This document shows, piece after piece, positions 9,061-16,618 of a DNA stretch of 64,000 nt. A model generated the notes under the pieces. The model did no database searches and was not told the DNA's origin. It worked only from the letters and a program-made list of their open reading frames with translations. The DNA lies in contig NZ_LGDG01000216.1 in assembly GCF_001279775.1 (NCBI RefSeq), positions 29,540 to 93,539 on the forward strand, written 5' to 3'. The DNA is from Streptomyces sp. MMG1533. Its GTDB lineage: Bacteria > Actinomycetota > Actinomycetes > Streptomycetales > Streptomycetaceae. The translations under genes and the position numbers were made by a program. The first letter of the stretch is position 1, and every line of letters begins with the position of its first letter.

Positions 9061-10160
9061 GGGGGTCCCTTCCTGGTGGGAGTCGTTGGACTCGTCGGGT
9101 TGTCGTCGTGCGGTGCGGAGAGCCGACCGGCCGTCCCCGGATCGGCGTCCGGGGTGAACCACGGCAGGGTCGAAGCGGCGGGGGGCGGCTGGGCCGAGGG
9201 GGACCTCAGCCCCGGCAACCCCGGCAGCCGCAGGGCGAGTTCGGGCATCCGAAGTCCTGGGCGGCCACCGCGGGCCCCGCCCGGGCGTCGCGGCCGTACC
9301 CGGTCCACCACCGCCATCCCGGCGCGGAACACCGCGGCCGGCACGACCAGGCAGACCAGAACCCAGAACAGGGTCACGCCCCAGGGCCGCCCCACGCCCC
9401 AGGGCTGCTCGGCGAGGACCTTCCCGCCGTATTTCAGCGACACCGTGTAGTCGCCGTGCGCGCCGCCCGTCAGCTCGACGGGCAGCTCGATCCGTGCCTT
9501 CTTCCCCGGCCGGATCGTGCCGCGCCACTGCTGTTCCTCCCACTGCGGGGCGAACACGCCGTGGGAGGTACCGACCTGGAAGACGGGGTTCTTGACGGCG
9601 GACGTGCCGACGTTGCCGACGGTGAAGACCAGGGTGCGGGCGGGCGGTGCCCCGAACCAGGTCAGCAGCCCGCTCGACCCGTCGAGCCGGGTGTCGGTGA
9701 GGACCGACAGCCGTCCGCCCGACGGCTCGGCGGGCAGCGGTTCGACCGCGTGCCCGGCGACCTGGAAGATCGCGTCGGCCTCGGCCTTCGCCCCCTCCAC
9801 CGTCGCCACGTGCACCACGCACGGACATGGCACCGGCGGCTCGGCGACCGGCAGCTTCCGGCTGAACCGCCCCTCGGCGTCGGTGGTCACGGCCCGGCCG
9901 TCCGCGTTGGCGCAGGAGTTGGTGCCGCCGACCACACCCCGCGACGGTACGGACTGCCCGCAGACCAGGATCATCAGCAGCGCCCGCGCCCGCCAGCCGT
10001 CCCCGGTGACGGTGATCGAACCCCCCGTCCCCGCCTGCGACTTGGACAACCTCACACTCGGCCCGTCCGCTGCCGCACCCGTGCCCGTGCCCGCCGAGGA
10101 CAGCAGGAGCAGCGCGAGCACCATGACCAGCACCGGAATCCGCCGCACCTTGCCGCTCAC
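9057..10160 (-). CDS. Exported, membrane-anchored beta-sandwich protein
   Basis: This 367-aa protein has a signal peptide (MSGKVRRIPVLVMVLALLLL, cleavage near GAAADG). An N-terminal IPT- or neocarzinostatin-like segment with ITVTGDGWRARALLMILVCG and a Cys pair follows. A middle beta-rich domain contains FTVGNVGTSAVKNPVFQVGTS. One transmembrane helix (about residues 275-297) precedes a Pro/Arg-rich cytoplasmic tail. It overlaps both neighbours by 4 bp, so it is the central member of a translationally coupled exported-protein operon. No enzyme motif is seen; a structural or adhesive role in the cell envelope is an inference. Confidence 0.75.
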   Translation of the reverse strand: MSGKVRRIPVLVMVLALLLLSSAGTGTGAAADGPSVRLSKSQAGTGGSITVTGDGWRARALLMILVCGQSVPSRGVVGGTNSCANADGRAVTTDAEGRFSRKLPVAEPPVPCPCVVHVATVEGAKAEADAIFQVAGHAVEPLPAEPSGGRLSVLTDTRLDGSSGLLTWFGAPPARTLVFTVGNVGTSAVKNPVFQVGTSHGVFAPQWEEQQWRGTIRPGKKARIELPVELTGGAHGDYTVSLKYGGKVLAEQPWGVGRPWGVTLFWVLVCLVVPAAVFRAGMAVVDRVRPRRPGGARGGRPGLRMPELALRLPGLPGLRSPSAQPPPAASTLPWFTPDADPGTAGRLSAPHDDNPTSPTTPTRKGPP

Positions 10161-10984
10161 GTCATCGCTCCCGTCAACTCGACGTCCGTACGCGGAGATT
10201 CGGCCGGCTCGCCGCTACGGCGCCCAAGCCGTCGTACGACGACGAAGGCGCCGAGCAGAGCCGCCGCCGCACCCCCGGCCCCCGCCACCGCACCCCACGG
10301 CACGAACCGCGCCGAGGCCTCCCCCGTGTCGTGCGCCCCGTCCGCCGCCGTCACCGTCAGCCGTACGTCGACCGCGTCCAGGGCGGGCCGGTCGGGCCAC
10401 CGCTCGAAGAGGCGGACGCGGCGGCCCGGCGGCAGTTCGACGGGGAGGGTGCGAGGGGCGCGGTCCAGGACCGGACCGAACAGGCCGTCCGCGCGCACGG
10501 CGAGCTTCGGCACGAGGGCCGTCGTGCCGCGGTTGACCAGCTCGTACGTGATGCGGTCGCCGTGGACGGCCACGTCCTCGACGGTCAGCGCGGACAACCG
10601 CGGCACGGTGACGCGCAGTTGGAGACCGACGCGCCGGGTGCCGCCGTCCGCGTCGCGCGCGACGATCTCGGCCCTGCGGTCTCCGGGCGGGACTCTCACC
10701 GTGAAGGGGACGTCGGCGCGGGTACGGGCGGGGACGCGTACGGCGGTCTCGGCGAAGGCGACCGGGACGCCGGTGCCGTGAAGCCGTACGGTGATCGCCC
10801 CGGCGCCCCGGTTCGTCACGGACACCGTGTCCTGCAGGACGCTCCCGGGGGTGCCCTCGCCGTAGAAGGACGGGCGCCCGCCGCCGGAGGGCGCGAGGGA
10901 CCACCCGTCGGCGGCGGCGGCCGTGGGGACGGGGCTCAGCAGGACCAGCAGCGACAGACACAGGACACGGGTGGCGGACGGCAT
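10157..10984 (-). CDS. Exported DUF916/WxL-interacting-like protein with C-terminal membrane helix
   Basis: This 275-aa protein begins with a signal peptide (LCLSLLVLLSPVPTAAAADG). A mature domain opens with FYGEGTPGSVLQDTVSVTNRG, which resembles the start of DUF916 (WxL-protein peptidoglycan-binding) beta-sandwich domains of Firmicutes. A second beta-rich domain, a C-terminal helix (about residues 228-248) and a short basic cytoplasmic tail follow. The frame extends to 10999, but ATG at 10984 follows GGAG and leads straight into the signal peptide. The stop overlaps the next start (ATGA). The DUF916 link is by eye and not certain. Confidence 0.7.
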   Translation of the reverse strand: MPSATRVLCLSLLVLLSPVPTAAAADGWSLAPSGGGRPSFYGEGTPGSVLQDTVSVTNRGAGAITVRLHGTGVPVAFAETAVRVPARTRADVPFTVRVPPGDRRAEIVARDADGGTRRVGLQLRVTVPRLSALTVEDVAVHGDRITYELVNRGTTALVPKLAVRADGLFGPVLDRAPRTLPVELPPGRRVRLFERWPDRPALDAVDVRLTVTAADGAHDTGEASARFVPWGAVAGAGGAAAALLGAFVVVRRLGRRSGEPAESPRTDVELTGAMT

Positions 10985-11014
10985 CGGCGGCTCCGTCAAG
11001 GAGGGGCGGCGCGC

Positions 11015-11050
11015 TGGGGGTGCCCCCAGTCGTTGAGCACTGGGGGAGCC
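11015..11050. repeat. Streptomyces-type interspersed palindromic repeat
   Basis: CCCCCAGT (11023-11030) and ACTGGGGG (11039-11046) form an 8-bp stem around CGTTGAGC, extended by a flanking CTGGGGGT. It fills the gap between the LPQTG gene and the next gene of the surface operon. Related CTGGGGGT-type pieces occur at 31803-31840 and about 38500. Confidence 0.7.
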
Positions 11051-11093
11051 TCGTCGGGTGGCCGGGCGAGGGGCGGGCGTACGGCTGCATCCG

Positions 11094-11786
11094 TCAGCGG
11101 CGCGCCGCCTGGTTCCTCCGCGTCAGCCACAGCGCGCCCGCCGCGCCCGCGAGCAGCACCGTGCCGCCCAGGGTGCCGAGGGCGATCGCGGAGTCCTCGG
11201 GGCCGGTCTGCGGCAGGTCGGTTCCGGAGTCGCCCGAGTCGGAGCCGCTCTGCGGGACGCCACCGCCCGCCGCCGTGACGTCCAGGCTCAGCGACGGCCC
11301 GGGACTGTTCGTCGGCGTGCAAGTCGTCGTCGTACCCAGCGCCTTGATGGTGAGCACACCCGCGGTGAAGGTGACCTTGCCGGTCTTCTTCGGTGTGTAC
11401 GTGCCCGACAGGTCGTTGATCTTGATGGGAGTGTTCGCGGGGATCGCGGCCTGGTTGGCGGGACCGGTCACCGCGAGGGTCCCGCTGTCGGCGCCGCCCA
11501 GTTTGACGGTGGCACTCGGGTTCATCGCACCCTTGCCCAGTTCGACGGGGCTGGAGGAGACGCCCTTCTGCCACGACATGGTGACCTTGTAGCCACCGCC
11601 GCTCTTGACGGCCTCGATGTCGATGGGCGAGACGGCGCTCTTGTCGCCGATCGGCGTCTTGCACTGGTAGTTGACGTCGACGACCTCGGCGTGGGCTGCG
11701 GGGGCGGCCATCAGCACCGCCGAGCCGGCCAGGGCCGCGGCGGACGCGAGCGCGGCGGTTCGTTTCTGGTACGTCCGGTTCGACAC
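11094..11786 (-). CDS. LPQTG sortase-anchored surface protein with one DUF6801-like domain
   Basis: This 230-aa exported protein starts at GTG (11786) with a signal peptide ending AAPAAHAEV. It has one domain (about residues 36-165) that matches the second domain of the 7732-9060 protein almost block for block: YQCKTPIGDKSAVSPIDIEA, KLGGADSGTLAVTGPAN, LTIKALGTTTTCTPT. A spacer precedes the sortase signal LPQTG (about residues 191-195), a hydrophobic helix and RRNQAARR. It is first in the surface-protein operon, separated from the next gene by a palindromic repeat. Family function is unknown. Confidence 0.87.
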   Translation of the reverse strand: MSNRTYQKRTAALASAAALAGSAVLMAAPAAHAEVVDVNYQCKTPIGDKSAVSPIDIEAVKSGGGYKVTMSWQKGVSSSPVELGKGAMNPSATVKLGGADSGTLAVTGPANQAAIPANTPIKINDLSGTYTPKKTGKVTFTAGVLTIKALGTTTTCTPTNSPGPSLSLDVTAAGGGVPQSGSDSGDSGTDLPQTGPEDSAIALGTLGGTVLLAGAAGALWLTRRNQAARR

Positions 11787-11946
11787 CTCGGGGCCTCATT
11801 CCTGACGGCACATCAGATCGGCCGTCAAGGTACGCCCGGGGTCGTGGAGAGGGAAGACAAAGTGCGCGTCGGATCTGTGGTGATCCGACGCGTGCGACGT
11901 GACGTACGAAGAGCGATTCGAACCGCGGGTAACCCCTGTTGGCGGG

Positions 11947-12519
11947 TTACGCGGGTGCCCCCAGCTCGGCCCAGACCCGCTTGCCCGAGACCCCGGGGGT
12001 GCGAACGACCCCCCAGTCCAGGCACAGCCGCTGCACGATGAACATGCCGTGGCCGCCGGGGCGGCCGGCGCGATGCGGGGTGCGCGGGGACGGCTGGCCG
12101 GTGCCCTTGTCGGAGACCTCGACCCGGATCACCTTCCTGTCGCAGGTGATCCACATCTCGTCCGGGCCCTCGGCGTGCAGACAGGCGTTGGTGACCAGTT
12201 CGGAGACCACGAGCAGCACGTCCTCGGCGGCGGCCCGCTGGTCGGCGGTCGCGGCGGGCAGCCAGCCCCACGCGTACAGCGCCTGGCGGGTGAAGTCACG
12301 GGCGAGCGGGACGACACCGCTCTCGCCTTCGAAACTCAGCCTGCGGACCTGACGCCCACGCCCCCCCGACGACACGACCACATCCCCGTCTGACGCCCCG
12401 GACTCGGGCGCGCCCCTCTCGGACGCCCCGGTCTCGGGCGCGCCCCTCTCGGACGCTCCGGAAGCGCCGCTGGGCTCCGGGCGGCGGTCGCCCGGCGGGT
12501 AAGGCCGGGTGGTGCTCAT
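11947..12519 (-). CDS. prsI: Anti-sigma factor kinase, GHKL/HATPase (PrsI/RsbW-like)
   Basis: This 190-aa protein has a C-terminal serine-kinase-type GHKL ATPase domain. The N-box is LLVVSELVTNACLHA, followed by VSDKGTGQP and GRPGGHGMFIVQRLC. Such proteins bind a SigB-type sigma factor and phosphorylate the partner STAS protein. The neighbouring STAS and sigma genes fit the PrsI-ArsI-SigI partner-switching module known in S. coelicolor. The first 55 residues are low-complexity, with a repeated GASERGAPE unit encoded by a 30-bp DNA repeat (about 12392-12462). The start ATG at 12519 follows a weak GTGAAG site. Confidence 0.85.
   Translation of the reverse strand: MSTTRPYPPGDRRPEPSGASGASERGAPETGASERGAPESGASDGDVVVSSGGRGRQVRRLSFEGESGVVPLARDFTRQALYAWGWLPAATADQRAAAEDVLLVVSELVTNACLHAEGPDEMWITCDRKVIRVEVSDKGTGQPSPRTPHRAGRPGGHGMFIVQRLCLDWGVVRTPGVSGKRVWAELGAPA
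12392..12462. repeat. 30-bp tandem repeat inside the anti-sigma gene
   Basis: Just over two copies of a 30-bp unit (GCCCCGG-CTCGGGCGCGCCCCTCTCGGAC) lie in frame in the 5' part of the gene at 11947-12519. They encode a repeated Gly-Ala-Ser-Glu/Asp-Arg-Gly-Ala-Pro linker ahead of the ATPase domain. Confidence 0.8.
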
Positions 12520-12738
12520 CAGCGCTTCACCTCACCGATTCACCAGTTCACGATTCAAAAGTCCCGCGCAGTCCGTCCCTGCGCAGTCGGTCACCGAACA
12601 GTCAGTACGGGAGTCTCCTGCCCGACCGGACCGGTAGAACACCCCTGCATTCGGCACGAAAGCCGTGACACCTGAAAGGCGCTGGTCACAGGGGGACGAG
12701 CGAGGCACGGTCACCATGGTCGGGCAGGCCCCGCCGGC

Positions 12739-13125
12739 TCAGCCGGTCTCGCCCGACTCGTCGGCCAAGGCCGCATCCAGGGTGTCATGGACAGTGAAGA
12801 CAGCATCGGCCCCCGTGATCTCGAAGACGCGTGCCACCACGGGCAGCATCCCCGCCAGATGCACCCCACCCCCGGCAGCCTCGGCCTTCAGTCGTGCGCC
12901 CAGCAGAACGTTCAGCCCGGTGGAGTCGCAGAACTCCAGACGCGAGCAGTCGACCACCAGTCGACTGAACCCCTTGTCAAGGCAGTCCTCGAGTGGCTCA
13001 CGCAACAAATCGGCGGTGTGGTGATCCAACTCACCCGCCGGGGTCACAACGGCGCTGGAGCCCGTTTCCCGAACCTCGACCAGAAGCCGGCCCGACTGTG
13101 CGCTGCCGACTGTCCCGCGGTCCAT
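12739..13125 (-). CDS. arsI: Anti-anti-sigma factor, STAS domain (ArsI-like)
   Basis: This 128-aa STAS-domain protein has the switch serine in RLEFCDSTGLNVLLGARL (about residues 70-87). In the unphosphorylated form such proteins bind the anti-sigma kinase and free the sigma factor; phosphorylation of the DST serine turns them off. It lies upstream of the anti-sigma gene on the same strand and divergent from the SigB-type sigma gene. The start ATG at 13125 begins MDRGTVGSAQSGRLLVEV. Confidence 0.87.
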   Translation of the reverse strand: MDRGTVGSAQSGRLLVEVRETGSSAVVTPAGELDHHTADLLREPLEDCLDKGFSRLVVDCSRLEFCDSTGLNVLLGARLKAEAAGGGVHLAGMLPVVARVFEITGADAVFTVHDTLDAALADESGETG

Positions 13126-13375
13126 GCCGTCTTCTCTCCCGACGTCGTGGCTGCTGACTGACGCCCCCGAACACTACGCCTTCTCCACACCCTCCGACAC
13201 CCGAACAACCGCCCACAAACGGACATAACCGCACATAATGCACTTGCGGTGGCCTCGGGAAACCGGGTAGGGCTAGTAGGGACACGTACTCGACACGGCC
13301 GGCTTTGGAGGCGCCGCACACCGCAGTGCACAAACTGGCTTCGGCAGCCATATGCCGAGAACGATGGAGGACATC

Positions 13376-14269
13376 ATGTCACCCCGGCTCGACGCATCGC
13401 ATACCCATGAAGCGACGTCGACATCCCCCCCGGAACATCTGGATCCCATCGAGCAGGACGACGTACTCGCAGGGCTCCCGGAGATCCCCCCTTATGACGA
13501 GGTGGGGCCGATGGACGCACGGGCTCTGTCGAAGACCCTCTTCGCGCGCCTCGAGTCGCTGGAGGAGGGCACCCACGAGTACTCGTACGTCCGCAACACG
13601 CTCGTCGAACTCAACCTCGCCCTGGTCAAGTTCGCCGCCTCCCGCTTTCGCTCCCGCAGTGAGCCGATGGAGGACATCATCCAGGTCGGCACGATCGGCC
13701 TGATCAAGGCGATCGACCGCTTCGAACTCAGCCGTGGTGTGGAGTTCCCCACCTTCGCGATGCCAACCATCGTGGGCGAGATCAAGCGCTTCTTCCGCGA
13801 CACGTCGTGGTCCGTGCGCGTACCGCGTCGGCTTCAGGAACTCCGGCTCGACCTGGCCAAGGCCGGCGACGAGCTGGCCCAGAAGCTGGACCGCGCGCCC
13901 ACCGTGGGCGAACTCGCGGAGCGCCTGGGCCTGTCCAAGGACGAGGTCGTCGAGGGCATGGCGGCCTCGAACGCGTACACCGCCTCCTCCCTGGACGCCC
14001 AGCCCGAGGAGGACGACTCCGAAGGCGCCCTCGCGGATCGCATCGGCTACGAGGACCACGGGCTCGAAGGCATCGAGTACGTCGAGTCGTTGAAGCCGCT
14101 CATCGCGGAACTCCCCTCCCGCGACCGCACGATCCTCTCCCTGCGCTTCGTCGCGGGCATGACCCAGTCCGAGATCGGCGACGAACTCGGCATCTCGCAG
14201 ATGCACGTGTCCCGGCTGCTGTCGCGGACGCTGGTGCGGCTGCGGAAGGGGCTGACGGTCGAGGAGTGA
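13376..14269 (+). CDS. sigI: RNA polymerase sigma factor, SigB/SigF subfamily (SigI-like)
   Basis: This 297-aa stress/sporulation-type sigma factor has region 2 (DIIQVGTIGLIKAIDRFELSRG and FPTFAMPTIVGEIKRFFRD), region 3 (VRVPRRLQELRLDLAKA) and region 4 with its helix-turn-helix (MTQSEIGDELGISQMHVSRLL). Of three in-frame ATGs at 13352, 13364 and 13376, the last follows GGAGG with 5-nt spacing and is chosen. The adjacent anti-sigma and anti-anti-sigma genes show it is controlled by partner switching; symbols follow S. coelicolor by gene order. A hairpin at 14309-14330 may end the transcript. Confidence 0.9.
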   Translation: MSPRLDASHTHEATSTSPPEHLDPIEQDDVLAGLPEIPPYDEVGPMDARALSKTLFARLESLEEGTHEYSYVRNTLVELNLALVKFAASRFRSRSEPMEDIIQVGTIGLIKAIDRFELSRGVEFPTFAMPTIVGEIKRFFRDTSWSVRVPRRLQELRLDLAKAGDELAQKLDRAPTVGELAERLGLSKDEVVEGMAASNAYTASSLDAQPEEDDSEGALADRIGYEDHGLEGIEYVESLKPLIAELPSRDRTILSLRFVAGMTQSEIGDELGISQMHVSRLLSRTLVRLRKGLTVEE

Positions 14270-14308
14270 CGGCGGGCGCCGCCGCGCGCCGTCGACGGTG
14301 ACTGCGCG

Positions 14309-14332
14309 ACCCGGCCCGTGTGGGCCGGGTTG
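14309..14332 (+). terminator. Short hairpin downstream of sigI
   Basis: ACCCGGCCC (14309-14317) and GGGCCGGGT (14322-14330) form a 9-bp stem with a GTGT loop, 39 bp after the sigma stop. There is only a TTG tail, so termination efficiency is uncertain. Confidence 0.6.
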
Positions 14333-14364
14333 CGGCCGTTGCGCTCAGGCGGATCGTCGGTGAC

Positions 14365-14421
14365 TCTTCGACGGCTGTTCGACGGCTCTTCGGCGAATCT
14401 TCGGCGGATCTTCGACGGCTG
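14365..14421. repeat. Imperfect TTCGACGGCT/TTCGGCGGAT repeats
   Basis: Four to five diverged copies of a 10-14 bp unit around CTTCGACGGCT lie in the 283-bp gap between sigI and the sigma/ricin gene. Nothing else is recognised there. Their position upstream of the next gene could be regulatory, but that is only a guess. Confidence 0.5.
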
Positions 14422-14552
14422 AAAGCTTGCTGTTACCCGGGGGAACCCCTTTCCTCACGGGGATCTCGTCCATCACTATGGTCACCCTTCACAGACTGGC
14501 TGGTACGTCAGGACGGGCGGGGTTGGCTTCGCGGGGGCGAGGAGGCGGGTGG

Positions 14553-16100
14553 ATGGCTGGGGTCGACGGGACCGACGGCGACGAGGGCGACGAGGGCGGG
14601 CGTGGCCCGTACGCCGCCGCCTCCGACGCACGCCTCACCGAACTCCTGCGCGCCGACACGACCACCGCGTACCTGGCCCTCCAGGAACTCCGCGCCCGCC
14701 ACCGCACACCGGTCCTCGCCTACGCCCGCCTGTACGCGACCAGCGATTCCGTCGCAGGGCAGTTGACCGGGGCGGTCTTCGCCCTCGCTGCCCGGGAGAC
14801 GGCACGCGGCATCGACCCCGGCGTCCCGTGGCGGCACCGTCTCCTGCTGCTGACGGGACGGGTGGCCGCGTCCTGGCCCACGGACCAACGCGCGGCCGGC
14901 CTCGACGCGAGCCTGCTGCTGGTCCTGAACACGACGGCTGCGGATGTCCCCGTCCCGCCTCTCCTCGCCCCGTTCCAGTCGCTGCCGTCCCGGGCGCAGG
15001 GGCTGATCTGGTACGGCGTGGTGGAGCGGGAAACGCCGGAGCGAACGGCCGCCTACCTCGGCCTCACCCGCGAGGACGTGACGTACGGCACCGACCAGGC
15101 CCTCCAGTCCATGGCCCAGGCCTGCCTGCGCGCCCGCCTCGCGGCCTCCGAGGACCCTCGCTGCGGCGACTTCCGCCGGCTCATCGAGGAGTCCGTACGC
15201 CCGGACAACCCACGCGAGAGCCCCGACCTGCACGCCCACATGGCGCACTGCTCCCACTGCACGACGGCGTACGAGGAACTGACCGCCCTGCGGGACGCGC
15301 CGCGCACGGTGCTGGCGGAGGGGCTGCTGCCGTGGGCGGGGACGGCGTATGCGGCGCGCGAGAGACGGGCCCGAAGCGTGGAGCCCCTTGCCCCGTCCGG
15401 CACTTGGCAGCCGTCCCGCCGCCTGGTGCTGACCTCGGCGGCGCTCGGTGTGGCGGTGGCACCGCTGTTGGTGTTCCTGCTGACGCAGGGTGGCGGTTCG
15501 CCGTCGCAGGAGTCGGCAGGCGCCGCGGTGACCACGCCGTCGGACCCCCCTCCGGTGACGGTGACGGCGACGGTCTCGGCGACGCCGTCTCCATCGGCGG
15601 CGAACAAGTCGCCGTCGCCTTCCCCGACGACGACGAGGAGTTCGACCCCGACGAGGACGGCCTCGGCGAGCCCCGCACCGTCGCGGTCGCCGTTCCGCCC
15701 GCCGGGTGGGACGTACGCCCAAGTGGTGAACGTCGCCACGGGCCGCTGCCTGGACGTCTCCGGCTCCTTCGAGAACCGCACGGACGTCGTCACGGCCCCG
15801 TGCGACGCGTCCCCCTCCCAGCGCTGGCGCGTCGACGCCGGTCGAGGTGTCGTGCAATCGTCCGCCGACCCCGACTTCTGCCTCGACAGCCGAGGTGGCG
15901 TCGACAAGGGCGTCGGCATCTGGGAGTGCGACTCGGTGGAGGGCCGCAACGGCGACAACCTCAGGTTCACGGTGGACGACGACGGGGTGATCCGCCCGGC
16001 TGTCGCGATCGCGACGGCGCTCACGCCGGTGAGCGGCGGGCTGTCGTTGGAGCCGTTGAGCGGAGGCGGGGAGCAGGTGTGGCGGGCGGGAGCGGGCTGA
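14553..16100 (+). CDS. Sigma-like / zinc-finger anti-sigma-like / ricin-lectin membrane fusion
   Basis: This 515-aa protein has an unusual layout. Residues 15-85 and 140-195 resemble sigma regions 2 and 4 (the latter with RETPERTAAYLGLTREDVTYG). A perfect zinc anti-sigma motif follows at His229-x3-Cys233-x2-Cys236. One transmembrane helix (about 290-311), a Pro/Ser/Thr-rich stalk and an extracellular ricin-type beta-trefoil (about 385-515; GRCLDVSG, FCLDSRGG, QRWRVD) complete it. ATG at 14553 follows GAGGAGG and is preferred over the open frame from 14427. It may be a lectin sensor that acts in cis or on another sigma; the function is not established. Confidence 0.8.
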   Translation: MAGVDGTDGDEGDEGGRGPYAAASDARLTELLRADTTTAYLALQELRARHRTPVLAYARLYATSDSVAGQLTGAVFALAARETARGIDPGVPWRHRLLLLTGRVAASWPTDQRAAGLDASLLLVLNTTAADVPVPPLLAPFQSLPSRAQGLIWYGVVERETPERTAAYLGLTREDVTYGTDQALQSMAQACLRARLAASEDPRCGDFRRLIEESVRPDNPRESPDLHAHMAHCSHCTTAYEELTALRDAPRTVLAEGLLPWAGTAYAARERRARSVEPLAPSGTWQPSRRLVLTSAALGVAVAPLLVFLLTQGGGSPSQESAGAAVTTPSDPPPVTVTATVSATPSPSAANKSPSPSPTTTRSSTPTRTASASPAPSRSPFRPPGGTYAQVVNVATGRCLDVSGSFENRTDVVTAPCDASPSQRWRVDAGRGVVQSSADPDFCLDSRGGVDKGVGIWECDSVEGRNGDNLRFTVDDDGVIRPAVAIATALTPVSGGLSLEPLSGGGEQVWRAGAG

Positions 16101-16159
16101 CTTTTGACCTCGCCACGGCGAGAGAGGCCAGGGCCCGATGTAAGGATTCCGGCGGCAGT

Positions 16160-16420
16160 GCCCGGTGATCTCCCTCAGCTACCTGCACCGAATCTTCGAG
16201 CAGTCGCAGGGCGAAACGGTCGCGGCCTGGATCCGACAGCCGACGGCTGGAGAGCGCCCGCCGCGACCTGGCGGCCCCCTCGCTGCACAAGACCCCGATC
16301 CACGCCGTCGCCGCCTGCTGGGGAATCCCCCGCGCCTCCGACTTCACCCGCGCCTTCCGAGCCGCCTACGGCCTCCCGCCCAAGGAATACCGGCTGCAGG
16401 CACTCTCCGCGCGGAAGTAG
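16160..16420 (+). pseudogene. Frameshifted C-terminal remnant of an AraC-family regulator
   Basis: The sequence encodes the AraC DNA-binding core in two frames. SLSYLHRIFEQSQGETVAAWIRQ is followed near 16240 by a one-base shift, after which RRLESARRDLA, IHAVAACWGIPRASDFTRAFRAAYG and LPPKEYR continue to a TAG at 16418-16420. WIRx-RRLExARRDL is the standard AraC helix 3-4 linker, so a +1 frameshift is the simplest explanation. The N-terminal half is missing. The fragment lies between the ricin-fusion gene and hutI and looks like a decayed gene. Confidence 0.8.
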
Positions 16421-16618
16421 ACGCAACGCCAAGCAAGTGTGGACGGAGTGCCAACACAGCCGGACAACGTCCAGGCATTCTCGATCATGCGCAGGTCATC
16501 GACTTGGCGACCACCCTTGGGTCGTCTGCCGTCGCTGCGGCCCTGCTTTCGTGAGTTGCGAGTTCTTCGGGGGTACCCACGAAAGCAGGGCCGCAGTCAG
16601 GCGGAGGGCGTTCGAAGC
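16421..16618. other. Intergenic remnant region before hutI
   Basis: Apart from the inverted repeat at 16535-16596 I see no supported gene here. Several short frames cross it on both strands but none has family features. Together with the AraC remnant this is a 0.5-kb patch of apparently decayed sequence. Confidence 0.5.
16535..16596. repeat. 19-bp perfect inverted repeat downstream of hutI
   Basis: Arms at 16535-16553 and 16578-16596 are exact reverse complements (inner core GCGGCCCTGCTTTCGTG) with a 24-nt loop. It sits 23 bp beyond the hutI stop on the minus strand and could act as its terminator, but there is no U-tract. It could instead be the trace of a lost mobile element, since it borders the AraC remnant. 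Confidence 0.8.
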
